Shown: positions 6,926 to 14,955 of the stretch, piece by piece | Layout: each line of letters begins with the position of its first letter | How positions within the stretch are numbered: position 1 is the stretch's first letter | Assembly (NCBI RefSeq): GCF_001425005.1 | Contig: NZ_LMDB01000002.1 | Coordinates: forward strand, 124,001-188,000 | Length of the DNA: 64,000 nucleotides | From: Duganella sp. Root336D2 | GTDB taxonomy: Bacteria; Pseudomonadota; Gammaproteobacteria; Burkholderiales; Burkholderiaceae_D | Direction: 5' to 3' | Translations under genes and position numbers: made by a program | Notes under the pieces: generated by a model | What the model was told of the DNA's origin: nothing | Seen by the model: the letters and a program-made list of their open reading frames with translations, nothing else | Databases searched by the model: none

Positions 6926-8686
6926 TTAGAGTTTTGCGAGTTGCGCGGGGAGTTCGCGCAGGAAGGCTTCTTTGGTGCGCGGGCCCGCAGCACCTTCGAT
7001 CAAAGTCTCGTCCTGGGCCAGGCGCGCGAACACGATGGTGCGCTGGCCATTGGTCGCCCAGCCTACGAACCAGCCGTAGGACCGGGAGTAGTCGTCCTTG
7101 CCGTCCGGGCCGACGGGGGCACCGGTACCGGTTTTGCCGAAGACTTGCCATCCGTTCGGCAGGTCTTTCACTTTCAGCAGTTGCGCGGTCTGCTCGTGCG
7201 CATACAGCGAAACCGGGAGCTCTTTGCGCACCAGCCGGCGCAGGAAGGTTGTCTGCTCGTCGGGCGAAATCTGCATCGAAGAACCGACCCACGACCAGGT
7301 CAGGCCGTTGTCTTTGCTCTTGTCTCCGCCGATGTCGCGGTTACCGTAGCCGAAGCCCTGCACATAACGCTCGAATCGCTCGCGGCCAATATGCTGCGTC
7401 ACCTGCTGGGCGTACCAGACGGCCGAATGGCTGATCCACTGGCTCGGATCCATATCGCGGCGCCACTGCTTGTTCCAGGCCTGATAGCTCTCCCGATAAG
7501 GCAGCAGCGGCGCATGCTGGTCTTTCAGGAAGCCGCTGTCAAAGCCCATCAGGCTGACGGCAATGTTGAAGGTCGATACCGGTGTAATGCGCGCAGTGCA
7601 ATCGCCTTCGCGCAGCAGCGGCTTGCCGCTGGCGGCATCGACAAAGGTCGTGCAATTCAGTGCTGCGACCGATTGCGCAGAAGGCGAAACGCTCCATGCC
7701 AATGCCGGTTGCAGCGCGAAATTGCCGCCGACGATAGCGAGCAGCGCCGCAGCTGTCGCAGCACGCGCCCACATTGCGCGGCGCGAATTGGCAGGCGTTC
7801 GGATCAGCGACACGCGCTCCGTCAGCGTGTTCGCATCGATGTTGCCAAATGCCAGCGCGCCTTGCGGTGTAAGATGCTGCAGCTTGAGCTGAGCCAACAG
7901 CGCGGCTGCATAGGCTTTGCGCTGCGATGCCGGGCGCCCACGCAGCACGTCGCGATCGCAGCCAAGTTCCTGCGCCCAGGTCAGGTTGGCGCGCAGCAGG
8001 CGCATGAAGGGATTGAACCACAACAGCGTTTGCAGCAGCATGCCGGCGGCCATCCAATGCAGGTCATGGCGGCGCAGGTGGGTCATCTCATGTTCGACAA
8101 TCATTTCGCGCTGCAGCTTATCGAAACCGACCAAATGGCGCGGCAGCAGCAGGCGAGGGCGGAAAAGGCCATGCAGCATCGGAGAAATCGGCGCATCCAC
8201 TTCAATGATGTCGGCATCGCCAGCGCTCGCAACATCGCCGGTTTGCGCCAGGCGATTCAGCATGCGCTGCGCGCGCCAAACGGTGGCTGTCGACCAGGCC
8301 AGCCCGAGCAGGTACACGCACAGCCACAATTGCGCGCCATGCAGCATCCAGACACGCGAACCGGCAGAATCACCTGCATCGCGCGCCTCTTCGGCAGTTG
8401 TAATAGGCAGGGCCGGGGCCTTTGGCGCCGCAATATAGTGGGTGACCGTTTCAGTGGCCGCTTCAAGTGGAGGAATCAGGCGCACACGTTCGCTGTGCGG
8501 CAGCAGCATCAATGTAAAAGTCGCCAGCACGGCCAACTGGCCAAGCAGCCATAGGGATCGTTGCGCTGCCAGAGCGGGCAAAAAGCGCCGGAGCAGGGCG
8601 CTTAGAGCCCACACGCTGAAGCCCGCGGCAAAGCAGCCAAGGCTCGCCAACAGGAAGCGCATCAACAGCAAGTCGAAGTCGCTCAC
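6926..8686 (-). CDS. blaR1: BlaR1-type beta-lactam sensor/protease with atypical sensor motif
   Basis: This 586-residue inner-membrane receptor has an M56 metalloprotease domain with HEMTH at 199-203, flanked by membrane helices, followed by a periplasmic class D-like sensor domain from about residue 340. In BlaR1 systems, acylation of the sensor serine activates the protease and leads to loss of the BlaI repressor. The sensor motif reads STFN at 371-374 instead of STxK: the codon at 7565-7567 is AAC on the coding strand, so the residue that is normally the carbamylated lysine is Asn. S-A-V (421-423), YGN (447-449) and KTG (518-520) are kept. It overlaps blaI by 4 bases. The sensor resembles the class D half of the enzyme encoded immediately downstream. 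Confidence 0.92.
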   Translation of the reverse strand: MSDFDLLLMRFLLASLGCFAAGFSVWALSALLRRFLPALAAQRSLWLLGQLAVLATFTLMLLPHSERVRLIPPLEAATETVTHYIAAPKAPALPITTAEEARDAGDSAGSRVWMLHGAQLWLCVYLLGLAWSTATVWRAQRMLNRLAQTGDVASAGDADIIEVDAPISPMLHGLFRPRLLLPRHLVGFDKLQREMIVEHEMTHLRRHDLHWMAAGMLLQTLLWFNPFMRLLRANLTWAQELGCDRDVLRGRPASQRKAYAAALLAQLKLQHLTPQGALAFGNIDANTLTERVSLIRTPANSRRAMWARAATAAALLAIVGGNFALQPALAWSVSPSAQSVAALNCTTFVDAASGKPLLREGDCTARITPVSTFNIAVSLMGFDSGFLKDQHAPLLPYRESYQAWNKQWRRDMDPSQWISHSAVWYAQQVTQHIGRERFERYVQGFGYGNRDIGGDKSKDNGLTWSWVGSSMQISPDEQTTFLRRLVRKELPVSLYAHEQTAQLLKVKDLPNGWQVFGKTGTGAPVGPDGKDDYSRSYGWFVGWATNGQRTIVFARLAQDETLIEGAAGPRTKEAFLRELPAQLAKL

Positions 8687-9063
8687 TTTACGTCGTCCTC
8701 ATCGGGCCAGTCGGACAGCATTTGCTCGAGCTGTGCCAGTTCGCTGGCATCCACCAGCTTACTGCCGGCGAACATGTTCACCGGCAGCGGGGTGTCCAGC
8801 TCCATGATGCGCGTGCCGAAATCGCGGGCGTAAGCGGCCAGGGTTTCAACTTTATCCAGCAAGGCCTCATAGACCTGCACGCCATGGCGGACGTGCTGCA
8901 CAATCATTTGTTTCTCCATCATGCGCTCGACTGTCTTGCGCGTGGACGAGAACGACCATGCCAGTTCATCCTCCACCGACTCGTGGATTTCGCGTGCGCT
9001 CAGAGGCGCCTGGCGCCAGAGAGCTTTCAGGACGCAGAGTTCGGGAGTAGATGGAATCAGCAT
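8683..9063 (-). CDS. blaI: BlaI/MecI-family penicillinase repressor
   Basis: This 126-residue winged-helix protein is of the BlaI/MecI type: an N-terminal helix-turn-helix (PSTPELCVLKALWRQAPLS, then SSTRKTVERMMEKQ) and an acidic C-terminal dimerisation region. It should repress its own operon until BlaR1 signalling inactivates it. The gene is first in a blaI-blaR1-bla operon, with a 4-base overlap to blaR1. A repeat-rich candidate operator starts 14 bases upstream of its ATG. The family is about 120-130 residues long, so the length is normal. Confidence 0.9.
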   Translation of the reverse strand: MLIPSTPELCVLKALWRQAPLSAREIHESVEDELAWSFSSTRKTVERMMEKQMIVQHVRHGVQVYEALLDKVETLAAYARDFGTRIMELDTPLPVNMFAGSKLVDASELAQLEQMLSDWPDEDDVK

Positions 9064-9076
9064 GGACTTACGAAGT

Positions 9077-9114
9077 TTGTGACGATGTGCGACAGTATGC
9101 GACAGTTGTCACAA
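9077..9114 (-). promoter_or_regulatory. Candidate BlaI operator: nested inverted and direct repeats
   Basis: An inverted repeat TTGTGAC (9077-9083) / GTCACAA (9108-9114) encloses two copies of TGCGACAGT at 9088-9096 and 9098-9106. The copies are exactly 10 bases apart, about one helical turn. The block lies directly upstream of blaI, where autorepression is expected. Binding is inferred; the repeats do not match the staphylococcal bla operator. Confidence 0.5.
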
Positions 9115-9211
9115 TGATGTCAAGCGAGTGGCGTTGCAAATTAATCAATTGATTGTAGGTAACAGGGGATTGGGCGGTGCTAACATCGCGTGATTGACCT
9201 TGGAGTTAGCA

Positions 9212-9565
9212 ATGATTGAACAAAGATTTTCGGCGGAAGCATTTGCGAAAGCCGGCGTTGGAACGCCGGAGGCTAGAGAGCTTTCCAAGCAATTAAGGAC
9301 TGCCATTCTCGAACACCTTGAACCTGCGCTTGCTGCATCGATGCGATCTGTCATTGATCATCTTAATTCGATGGGGCATAAGCTGGCGCCGTATGGACCA
9401 CAGTTAGTTGGAGACAAGCATTATCGTGAGCTGAGCCGGGATGGGCCTGATGGCTACAGATTTTTGGTCGGGCTGGATGCGGTCGTAAGCGTCGGCTACC
9501 CGCATACCACTGACGCCGGAGACCCTTTGGGTGTCGTATCCGATGATGAAGGTTCAGTTCAATGA
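9212..9565 (+). CDS. Hypothetical protein (117 residues)
   Basis: This is a small, probably cytosolic protein with no signal peptide or membrane segment and no family I recognise. The ATG at 9212 is chosen over an upstream in-frame codon because GGAG lies about 9 bases before it. The N-terminal half is predicted helical (AEAFAKAGVGTPEARELSKQ region). The C-terminal half holds a YRELSRDGPDGYRFLVGLD segment that could be a beta-rich region. The next gene, a lipoprotein, begins 15 bases after its stop, so the two are probably co-transcribed. Its base composition is visibly lower in GC than the flanking genes, suggesting a separate origin. Confidence 0.55.
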   Translation: MIEQRFSAEAFAKAGVGTPEARELSKQLRTAILEHLEPALAASMRSVIDHLNSMGHKLAPYGPQLVGDKHYRELSRDGPDGYRFLVGLDAVVSVGYPHTTDAGDPLGVVSDDEGSVQ

Positions 9566-9580
9566 AAGGACGGAAATTTG

Positions 9581-9964
9581 ATGAGGTGGTGGAAAACGCT
9601 GCTCCTTACTACTGCCACCATTTTTGTAGTGGCTTGCAGTCATCAGGATGAGATTACGCCGCGCGGCTATGTACTCATGATCGATGGGGGATTGCAGCAG
9701 CAACGTAAAGCAATTGCCAAGGCATTGTTAGGCGACAAAAAGGTAGCGATTGCCGGCCCTTTGGTATGGGCTGATGACGGGACCAAGACGAATGCAGTAC
9801 CCGACTATGGATGGATCACCGCCACTGGCGCCATCATCGTTCAGAGCGAAAAGTATGGTGTGCTCTTGATTGAGGAGCCGACCATTATAGAGGGCAAGGT
9901 GGCCTGGAGTTGCGTCGTGTATCCCGCAGAGGCAAAGCCGAAGTTATGCGGTTTCGAAAGGTAA
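9581..9964 (+). CDS. Small predicted lipoprotein
   Basis: This 127-residue protein has a short charged N-terminus (MRWWKTLL), a hydrophobic stretch and a lipobox ending at VVACSH, which predicts lipid attachment at the Cys near residue 19. The mature part is small and soluble, with two further cysteines near the C-terminus (WSCVVYP, KLCGF) that may form a disulfide. The ATG at 9581 has AGGA about 10 bases upstream; a TTG one codon earlier is the alternative. It follows the gene at 9212 by 15 bases. No known family was recognised. Confidence 0.6.
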   Translation: MRWWKTLLLTTATIFVVACSHQDEITPRGYVLMIDGGLQQQRKAIAKALLGDKKVAIAGPLVWADDGTKTNAVPDYGWITATGAIIVQSEKYGVLLIEEPTIIEGKVAWSCVVYPAEAKPKLCGFER

Positions 9965-10049
9965 GCCATCAGGGGATGAATGTCGTCGCGTCACGAAGTG
10001 ATGAAGCCAGGGTTGGCAATGAATTCAGTGAGATAGTGGAGGGCCAAGG

Positions 10050-10388
10050 ATGGGCGCAAAAACGTGGTTGTTGATGTATGCCGATGGTGATCCGATCGAC
10101 CGGCTGCGCTCACGGCTGAAGCTGGACCGCGAGGCCAGTGCTGCGCTGGTGTCGCGCCTCTTCGAAGCGCCGTTCTGGTCGGGTGAGCGGCCAGTGGGTG
10201 ATCCTGGGGATAATTCCAGCAATTACCCGCTTTCGTTCCATCCGTTGGAAATGGGAGAGGCTGCGCTTGAAAACTTGTTCGGCTACCAGTTGGAAGGTAA
10301 CCTCGACTCGGAGTCATTGGACCCGGACTCGGTCCCACTCATGGCTTTCACAGCCGTGAAGAAGCCATGGTGGAAAAGACTGGCATAG
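10050..10388 (+). CDS. Hypothetical protein, possible DUF6928-like
   Basis: This 112-residue protein begins MGAKTWLLMYADGDPIDRLR. That opening is reminiscent of the uncharacterised DUF6928 group, whose members start with a similar MGAKT...YADGD strand. An AAGGA-like site (CCAAGGATG) is adjacent to the start. No signal peptide or membrane helix is visible. The C-terminus ends in a basic, tryptophan-containing tail (KKPWWKRLA). The family assignment rests on the N-terminal pattern alone. The gene sits among other small orphan genes between the bla operon and lpxH. Confidence 0.5.
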   Translation: MGAKTWLLMYADGDPIDRLRSRLKLDREASAALVSRLFEAPFWSGERPVGDPGDNSSNYPLSFHPLEMGEAALENLFGYQLEGNLDSESLDPDSVPLMAFTAVKKPWWKRLA

Positions 10389-10598
10389 AACTTCAAATGC
10401 AAGAGGGGTGGGGCGTCGTTGCCGCAATCGATTCTGGCGCCATGGATCGTTGCACTTTGCCGGTCCTTGTTACGTGATGCGATACTCCGTGTTACTTGCC
10501 CGCCTGGATATGCCCGCTAGACTGTCGTGAAGTGTCGAATGAACTCGGTGCGCCGGAATCAGGTTCCGGACATCGCAATCTCATGGGCAGGAGGCATC

Positions 10599-11204
10599 AT
10601 GCCGCGCGAAAGCATCAGCAGGTATAACGGGACTTGGGGAATTTGCGGTTTCACCTCTGCCTTGAGCCACCTGTACACCACGGACGTCCGCTTGCAGAAC
10701 CAGATTGACACGAAAACACCGCGCACCATCCAGCTGGGGTTGTTGGTCGAGGTGCTGACGTTCCTGAAATACGTGCGCGCGTTCTGGGCTGACTTGATCC
10801 CGGGACTCGAAGTGTTGAACAAGGAACTCAAATCGCCTCTGATGCATCTTGGCGTTGAAGGATATATCCAGATGGCTGACTTGGCCGTGCGTAGCAAGCG
10901 CTTAATTGGAGAGAGCAATGATTTCCAATGCGCGTTGACGCCGGAAGCGTTGACCCTGTATGTGCAGGAAATATGCGGTATACCAACGGCAACCCTCACC
11001 AGCGATGCCGATCCGGGCGGGCAAGGCCTCCTGGGGATCATGAGCAGCCAGAACAAATTGGTGCATTGGGTCTATCGTGACGGTGGAGGGAATGTGTATA
11101 ACTGGGGGAAGGTGATGTCCTCCGTCGAATGGCCTATCGATGACGATTGTGGATTGCAGGTGGAAGGACTCCACCATGTGGGATGCCACGTCTCGCTGGT
11201 CTGA
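10599..11204 (+). CDS. Hypothetical protein with papain-like cysteine motif
   Basis: This protein of about 201 residues has its start at 10599, which has AGGAGG 6 bases upstream. The N-terminal segment GTWGICGFTSALSHLY resembles the helix that carries the nucleophilic cysteine in papain-fold peptidases. A later VHWVYRD...NVYNWGK region could supply the histidine and a polar partner. No secretion signal is visible. The motif is suggestive only; I cannot name a family. If it is a peptidase, an effector or toxin role would be a reasonable guess, but no secretion or immunity gene is recognisable beside it. It ends 32 bases before a long palindromic element. Confidence 0.5.
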   Translation: MPRESISRYNGTWGICGFTSALSHLYTTDVRLQNQIDTKTPRTIQLGLLVEVLTFLKYVRAFWADLIPGLEVLNKELKSPLMHLGVEGYIQMADLAVRSKRLIGESNDFQCALTPEALTLYVQEICGIPTATLTSDADPGGQGLLGIMSSQNKLVHWVYRDGGGNVYNWGKVMSSVEWPIDDDCGLQVEGLHHVGCHVSLV

Positions 11205-11235
11205 GCGCGTGGGCGTCTAGATTCGGTGCCAAGAT

Positions 11236-11369
11236 TCGGTGCCAGGTCTGTCATTTGGACACGCGCCAACGCCCTTTGATCTTTCTCAATACGCAAATCT
11301 GCCATCTTTCGCGTATTGAGAAAGATCAAATGTTTGCGCTAGCTGTCCGAATGACAGACCTGGCACCGA
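11236..11369. repeat. Long palindromic repeat element, about 134 bp
   Basis: The two arms are near-perfect inverted copies. The outer part TCGGTGCCAGGTCTGTCATT begins at 11236 and its complement ends at 11369. The inner part TTTGATCTTTCTCAATACGC (11275-11294) is matched exactly by 11311-11330. The loop is 16 bases. The left edge also has a direct duplication of AGATTCGGTGCCA. It lies between the orphan gene ending at 11204 and lpxH (stop at 11385). It looks like a MITE or REP/RAYT-type interspersed element; no transposase is present in the window. Confidence 0.7.
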
Positions 11370-11384
11370 CTTTTGGCCGCGAGT

Positions 11385-12122
11385 TTAGATTGCGGTGCCG
11401 TCGAGCGCGTGGCGGGTGATGGCGCCGTTGTCGGCGATGCTGATCCAGCCGCCGCGTGGGGGCGTGGATTCTGGTTCCCAGTCCGGCAGCACGTAGCGGT
11501 GGGTGCCGGCGACTTCGTGCAGGGCGGGGCGGTGGGTGTGGCCGTGGATCATGATCGTGGTGCCGGTTTGGGCGAACACGTCGGCGATCGCTTCGGGCGT
11601 TACATCCATGATTTCGTAGGACTTCTCGGCGTGACCTTGCTTGCTCTGCTCGCGCAGGCCGGCAATGATCTGCTTGCGCTGGGCGAGCGGCATGGACAGG
11701 AATTGCTGCTGCCACGCGGGCTGGCGCACTTGCGCGCGGAACGCCATGTATTTCATGTCTTGGGTACATTGGGCGTCGCCGTGCACCAGCACGATGCGCT
11801 GGCCGTAGACGTCGATCACCCAGGTTTCGGGCAGCAGGGTCAGGCCCGCTGCGGCGGCGAAGGCTTCGCCGACCAGGAAGTCGCGGTTGCCCGCGATCCA
11901 GAACAGCTGTACGCCCGCGTCGCTGACGCGGCGCAGGGCGGACACAATCTGCTGGTGGAAGGGTTCCGGCAGGTCATCATCGCCCGCCCAATATTCGAAG
12001 ATATCGCCCAGCAGGTAGAGCTGCTTTGCACCCAGCGCATGTTCGTCGAGGAAGCGCAGGAACGCTTCCGTCAGTACCGGCCGCGCCGGTTGCAAATGCA
12101 GGTCTGATACGAAGAGAATCAA
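11385..12122 (-). CDS. lpxH: UDP-2,3-diacylglucosamine diphosphatase
   Basis: This 245-residue calcineurin-like metallophosphatase of lipid A synthesis cleaves UDP-2,3-diacylglucosamine to lipid X and UMP at the inner face of the membrane. Metal-binding motifs are in the family order: SDLHL at the N-terminus, GDIFEYWAGDD, GNRDFL, a VHGD segment and HGHTHRP near the C-terminus. The length is normal. It follows ppiB directly on the same strand: the ppiB stop at 12123 abuts the lpxH ATG at 12122. Synteny of ppiA-ppiB-lpxH is common in Burkholderiales. The intergenic palindrome begins 16 bases beyond its stop. Confidence 0.95.
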   Translation of the reverse strand: MILFVSDLHLQPARPVLTEAFLRFLDEHALGAKQLYLLGDIFEYWAGDDDLPEPFHQQIVSALRRVSDAGVQLFWIAGNRDFLVGEAFAAAAGLTLLPETWVIDVYGQRIVLVHGDAQCTQDMKYMAFRAQVRQPAWQQQFLSMPLAQRKQIIAGLREQSKQGHAEKSYEIMDVTPEAIADVFAQTGTTIMIHGHTHRPALHEVAGTHRYVLPDWEPESTPPRGGWISIADNGAITRHALDGTAI

Positions 12123-12614
12123 TTACGCTGCTTCGATCTTTTCGATGATGATGTCTTCCGCTGGCACGTCGGAGAACATGCCGGAACGGGTGGTCTTCAC
12201 GCCCTTGATCGCGTCAACCACTTCGGTGCCTTGGGTGACTTTGCCGAACACTGCGTAGCCCCAGCCGTCCTGGCCTGGGTAGTCCAGGAAGGAGTTGTTC
12301 TTCACGTTGATGAAGAACTGTGCGGATGCGGAGTGCGGTGCCGAGGTACGTGCCATGGCCAGGGTGTATGGCTCGTTTTTCAGGCCGTTCTTGGCTTCGT
12401 TTTCCACGGTCTGGTCAGCTGGCTTCTGCTTCATGCCTGGCTCGAAACCGCCGCCTTGGATCATGAAACCGTCGATCACGCGGTGGAAGATGGTGTTGTT
12501 GTAGTGGCCGGCCTTCATGTAGGTCAGGAAGTTCTCGACGGTCTTCGGTGCCTTTTCAGCGTCCAGCTCGGCAACGATGGTGCCTTTGTTGGTGGTGATG
12601 GTGATGGTGGTCAT
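12123..12614 (-). CDS. ppiB: Cytosolic peptidyl-prolyl cis-trans isomerase (cyclophilin B)
   Basis: This 163-residue cyclophilin has no signal peptide. Hallmarks are the FHRVIDGFMIQGGGF segment and the FFINVKNN and GYAVFGKV segments that form the active site (Arg in FHRV, Phe in QFFI). It accelerates proline isomerisation during protein folding. It lies between the periplasmic paralogue ppiA upstream and lpxH downstream on the same strand, probably in one operon. An AAGGACAATAAG-like ribosome site precedes its ATG. The family is about 164 residues long, so it is full length. Confidence 0.95.
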   Translation of the reverse strand: MTTITITTNKGTIVAELDAEKAPKTVENFLTYMKAGHYNNTIFHRVIDGFMIQGGGFEPGMKQKPADQTVENEAKNGLKNEPYTLAMARTSAPHSASAQFFINVKNNSFLDYPGQDGWGYAVFGKVTQGTEVVDAIKGVKTTRSGMFSDVPAEDIIIEKIEAA

Positions 12615-12645
12615 CTTATTGTCCTTTGGTGTTTCTAAAAAAGCG

Positions 12646-13326
12646 TTATTTTACAGGCTCCTGCTGCGGAACAGGAGTGGGCTCCTGGACCGGGGCAGGT
12701 TCTTGGGCTGGTGCAGGTTCGACAACTGGCGGCGGGGCCGGTGGAGCTGGCGGGACGATGCGGTTTTTCAGGACGGTGGCCGATTTGATCACGACCGGGC
12801 GAACCGGGATGTTCTGGAAACCTGGCTTGTCATCCACCAGCAGCACTTTGATCTTGTCGACGGTCTCTTTGCCCTGGATGACTTTACCGAAGACGGCATA
12901 GCCGTGGCCTTTCATGTTCGGGTAGTCCAGGCCGATATTGTCGACCACGTTGATGAACCATTGCGAATTGGCGGAATTCGGCGAATCGTGGCGCGCCATC
13001 GAGATGGTGTAGGCGAGGTTGGACAGGCCGTTCTTTTCTTCGCTCTTGATGTCGGGGCGCAGCGGTTGTTTTGACTTCAGGTCGGCCGTATAGCCGCCGC
13101 CCTGTACCATGAAGCCGTTGATCACACGGTGGAAAATGGTGTCTTTGTAGAAGCCGCTCTTTACATAGGCGAGGAAGTTGGCGCTCGAGATCGGGGCCTT
13201 TTCCTGGTCCAGTTCGACGATGATTTCGCCAAGGTTGGTCTTGATCGACACTTGCGGGTTGTCGGCAGCTGCCGCGGCGCTGCCAATCAGCAGGCCGGCC
13301 AGCAGGGCAATCCATTTCTTCTGCAT
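12646..13326 (-). CDS. ppiA: Periplasmic peptidyl-prolyl cis-trans isomerase with Pro-rich tail
   Basis: This 226-residue cyclophilin is a paralogue of the adjacent ppiB product. A signal peptide (MQKKWIALLAGLLIGSAAAAA) sends it to the periplasm; the start at 13326 is chosen because it gives this signal and has AAGGAAA upstream. The core carries FHRVINGFMVQGGGY, WFINVVDN and GYAVFGKV. After the catalytic domain there is a low-complexity tail rich in Pro, Ala, Glu and Gln (repeats of the type PAPxQEP), about 35 residues long and not part of the isomerase fold. Its role is unknown; it may span the envelope or bind partners. Confidence 0.92.
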   Translation of the reverse strand: MQKKWIALLAGLLIGSAAAAADNPQVSIKTNLGEIIVELDQEKAPISSANFLAYVKSGFYKDTIFHRVINGFMVQGGGYTADLKSKQPLRPDIKSEEKNGLSNLAYTISMARHDSPNSANSQWFINVVDNIGLDYPNMKGHGYAVFGKVIQGKETVDKIKVLLVDDKPGFQNIPVRPVVIKSATVLKNRIVPPAPPAPPPVVEPAPAQEPAPVQEPTPVPQQEPVK

Positions 13327-13509
13327 TCTTGTTTCCTTTATAAGAACTGCGACTCGCGTGCGCGAATTTTTCAATGCTATACTTCGCCAGACGTTCCATT
13401 CTAACAAAGTAGAACTATAACAAAGGGACCAAACATCCCCCTGGTACACACCGAGCACCGGTGCGACGCCCCAGGCGTTCGCGCCAGTGACCCGTTTACT
13501 TCGAGTCCG

Positions 13510-14955
13510 ATGAGCAATTTAAAGATCTTCAACACGCTGGCACGCGAAAAGCAGTCGTTCAAACCCATTGATGCGGGCAAGGTCCGGATGTATGTCTGTG
13601 GCATGACCGTTTACGACTACTGCCACGTGGGCCATGGCCGCATGCTGATGGCGTTTGATGTCATCTATCGCTGGCTGAAGGCGTCGGGCTACGACGTGCG
13701 CTATGCGCGCAATATCACGGACATCGATGACAAGATCATCAAGCGCGCGGTCGAGAATGGCGAAACCATTGGACAGCTGACCGGTCGCTTCATCAAATAC
13801 ATGGATGAGGATTGCGAGGCGCTGGGCATCCTGGATCCGACCGATGTGCCGAAGGCAACCCAATACGTGCCGCAGATGCTGGGCATTATCGAGAAGCTGG
13901 AAGCCAAAGACCTGGCTTACAAGGCTGCTGATGGCGACGTTAACTATGCCGTGCGCCAGTTTGAAGGCTATGGCAAGCTGTCGGGCAAGTCGCTGGACGA
14001 CCTGCGCGCCGGTGAGCGCGTGGACGTTAACACCGGCAAGCGCGATCCGCTGGACTTCGTGCTGTGGAAGGCTGCCAAGGAATCCGAACCGGAAGAAGTG
14101 AAGTGGGATTCCAAGTGGGGCAAGGGTCGTCCGGGCTGGCACATCGAGTGCTCGGCGATGTCGTGCTCCTTGCTGGGCGAGACTTTCGACATCCATGGTG
14201 GTGGCGCTGACCTGCAGTTCCCGCACCACGAGAACGAAATCGCGCAGTCGGAAGGTGCTTCCGGCAAGACGCTGGCCAACTACTGGGTCCATAACGGCTT
14301 CGTGCGCGTGGACGGCGAGAAGATGTCCAAATCGCTGGGCAATTTCTTCACCATCCGCGAAGTGCTGAAGATGTTTGACGCGGAAGTTGTGCGCTTCTTC
14401 ATCCTGCGCGCCCACTACCGCAGCCCGCTGAACTATTCGGACGTGCACCTGGATGACGCGCGCGGTGCGCTGACCCGCTTGTACACCGCGCTGGATGGCG
14501 TGGAAGGCGACGGCCAGCCGCTGGACTGGAACGAAGACAATGCCAAGCGCTTCGCCGAAGCGATGGACGATGACTTCAACACTCCGATCGCGGTGTCGGT
14601 GCTGTTCGACCTGGCTTCGGAAGTGAACAAGACCAAGTCGCCCGCCGCCGTGCGCCAGATGAAAGGTCTGGCTGCTGTCCTGGGCCTCCTCGAGCGTGTC
14701 CCTCGTGAGTTCCTCCGTGCTGTCCGCCCGACCTATGTGCTGAAAGCGGAAGCCGGTAAATTCGAGATTACGGGCGGGGAAGCGACGATTACGCATTGGA
14801 CTGAAGACGCAATCGAAGCCGCCATCGCCAGCCGCGCCGCTGCAAAGAAGTCGCGAGACTTCGCCACTGCCGACAAGGTGCGTGCCGACCTGCTGGCAGC
14901 CGGCATCGTCCTCGAAGACAAGCCTGACGGCACCACGAACTGGCGCCGCGCGTAA
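13510..14955 (+). CDS. cysS: Cysteinyl-tRNA synthetase
   Basis: This 481-residue class I aminoacyl-tRNA synthetase charges tRNA-Cys. Zinc ligands and signatures are in order: [17 protein letters not shown] (HIGH-like HVGH) near residue 28, [10 protein letters not shown] near 210, the HHENE segment, and KMSKSLGN near 266. A C-terminal DALR-type domain follows. It is divergent from ppiA across a 183-base promoter region. The next gene, a DNA glycosylase, starts on the last base of its stop codon, so the two are translationally coupled. Length is typical for the family. Confidence 0.97.
   Translation: MSNLKIFNTLAREKQSFKPIDAGKVRMYVCGMTVYDYCHVGHGRMLMAFDVIYRWLKASGYDVRYARNITDIDDKIIKRAVENGETIGQLTGRFIKYMDEDCEALGILDPTDVPKATQYVPQMLGIIEKLEAKDLAYKAADGDVNYAVRQFEGYGKLSGKSLDDLRAGERVDVNTGKRDPLDFVLWKAAKESEPEEVKWDSKWGKGRPGWHIECSAMSCSLLGETFDIHGGGADLQFPHHENEIAQSEGASGKTLANYWVHNGFVRVDGEKMSKSLGNFFTIREVLKMFDAEVVRFFILRAHYRSPLNYSDVHLDDARGALTRLYTALDGVEGDGQPLDWNEDNAKRFAEAMDDDFNTPIAVSVLFDLASEVNKTKSPAAVRQMKGLAAVLGLLERVPREFLRAVRPTYVLKAEAGKFEITGGEATITHWTEDAIEAAIASRAAAKKSRDFATADKVRADLLAAGIVLEDKPDGTTNWRRA

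Noticed and set aside
5725..8554. Long plus-strand open frames opposite the bla operon
   Set aside because: They are antisense to blaR1 and the fused beta-lactamase, both of which have complete motif sets in the sense frame.
9077..9114. Short direct repeats near blaI as a CRISPR-like array
   Set aside because: Only two 9-base copies, spaced 10 bases apart, with no unique spacers or cas genes. An operator is far more likely.
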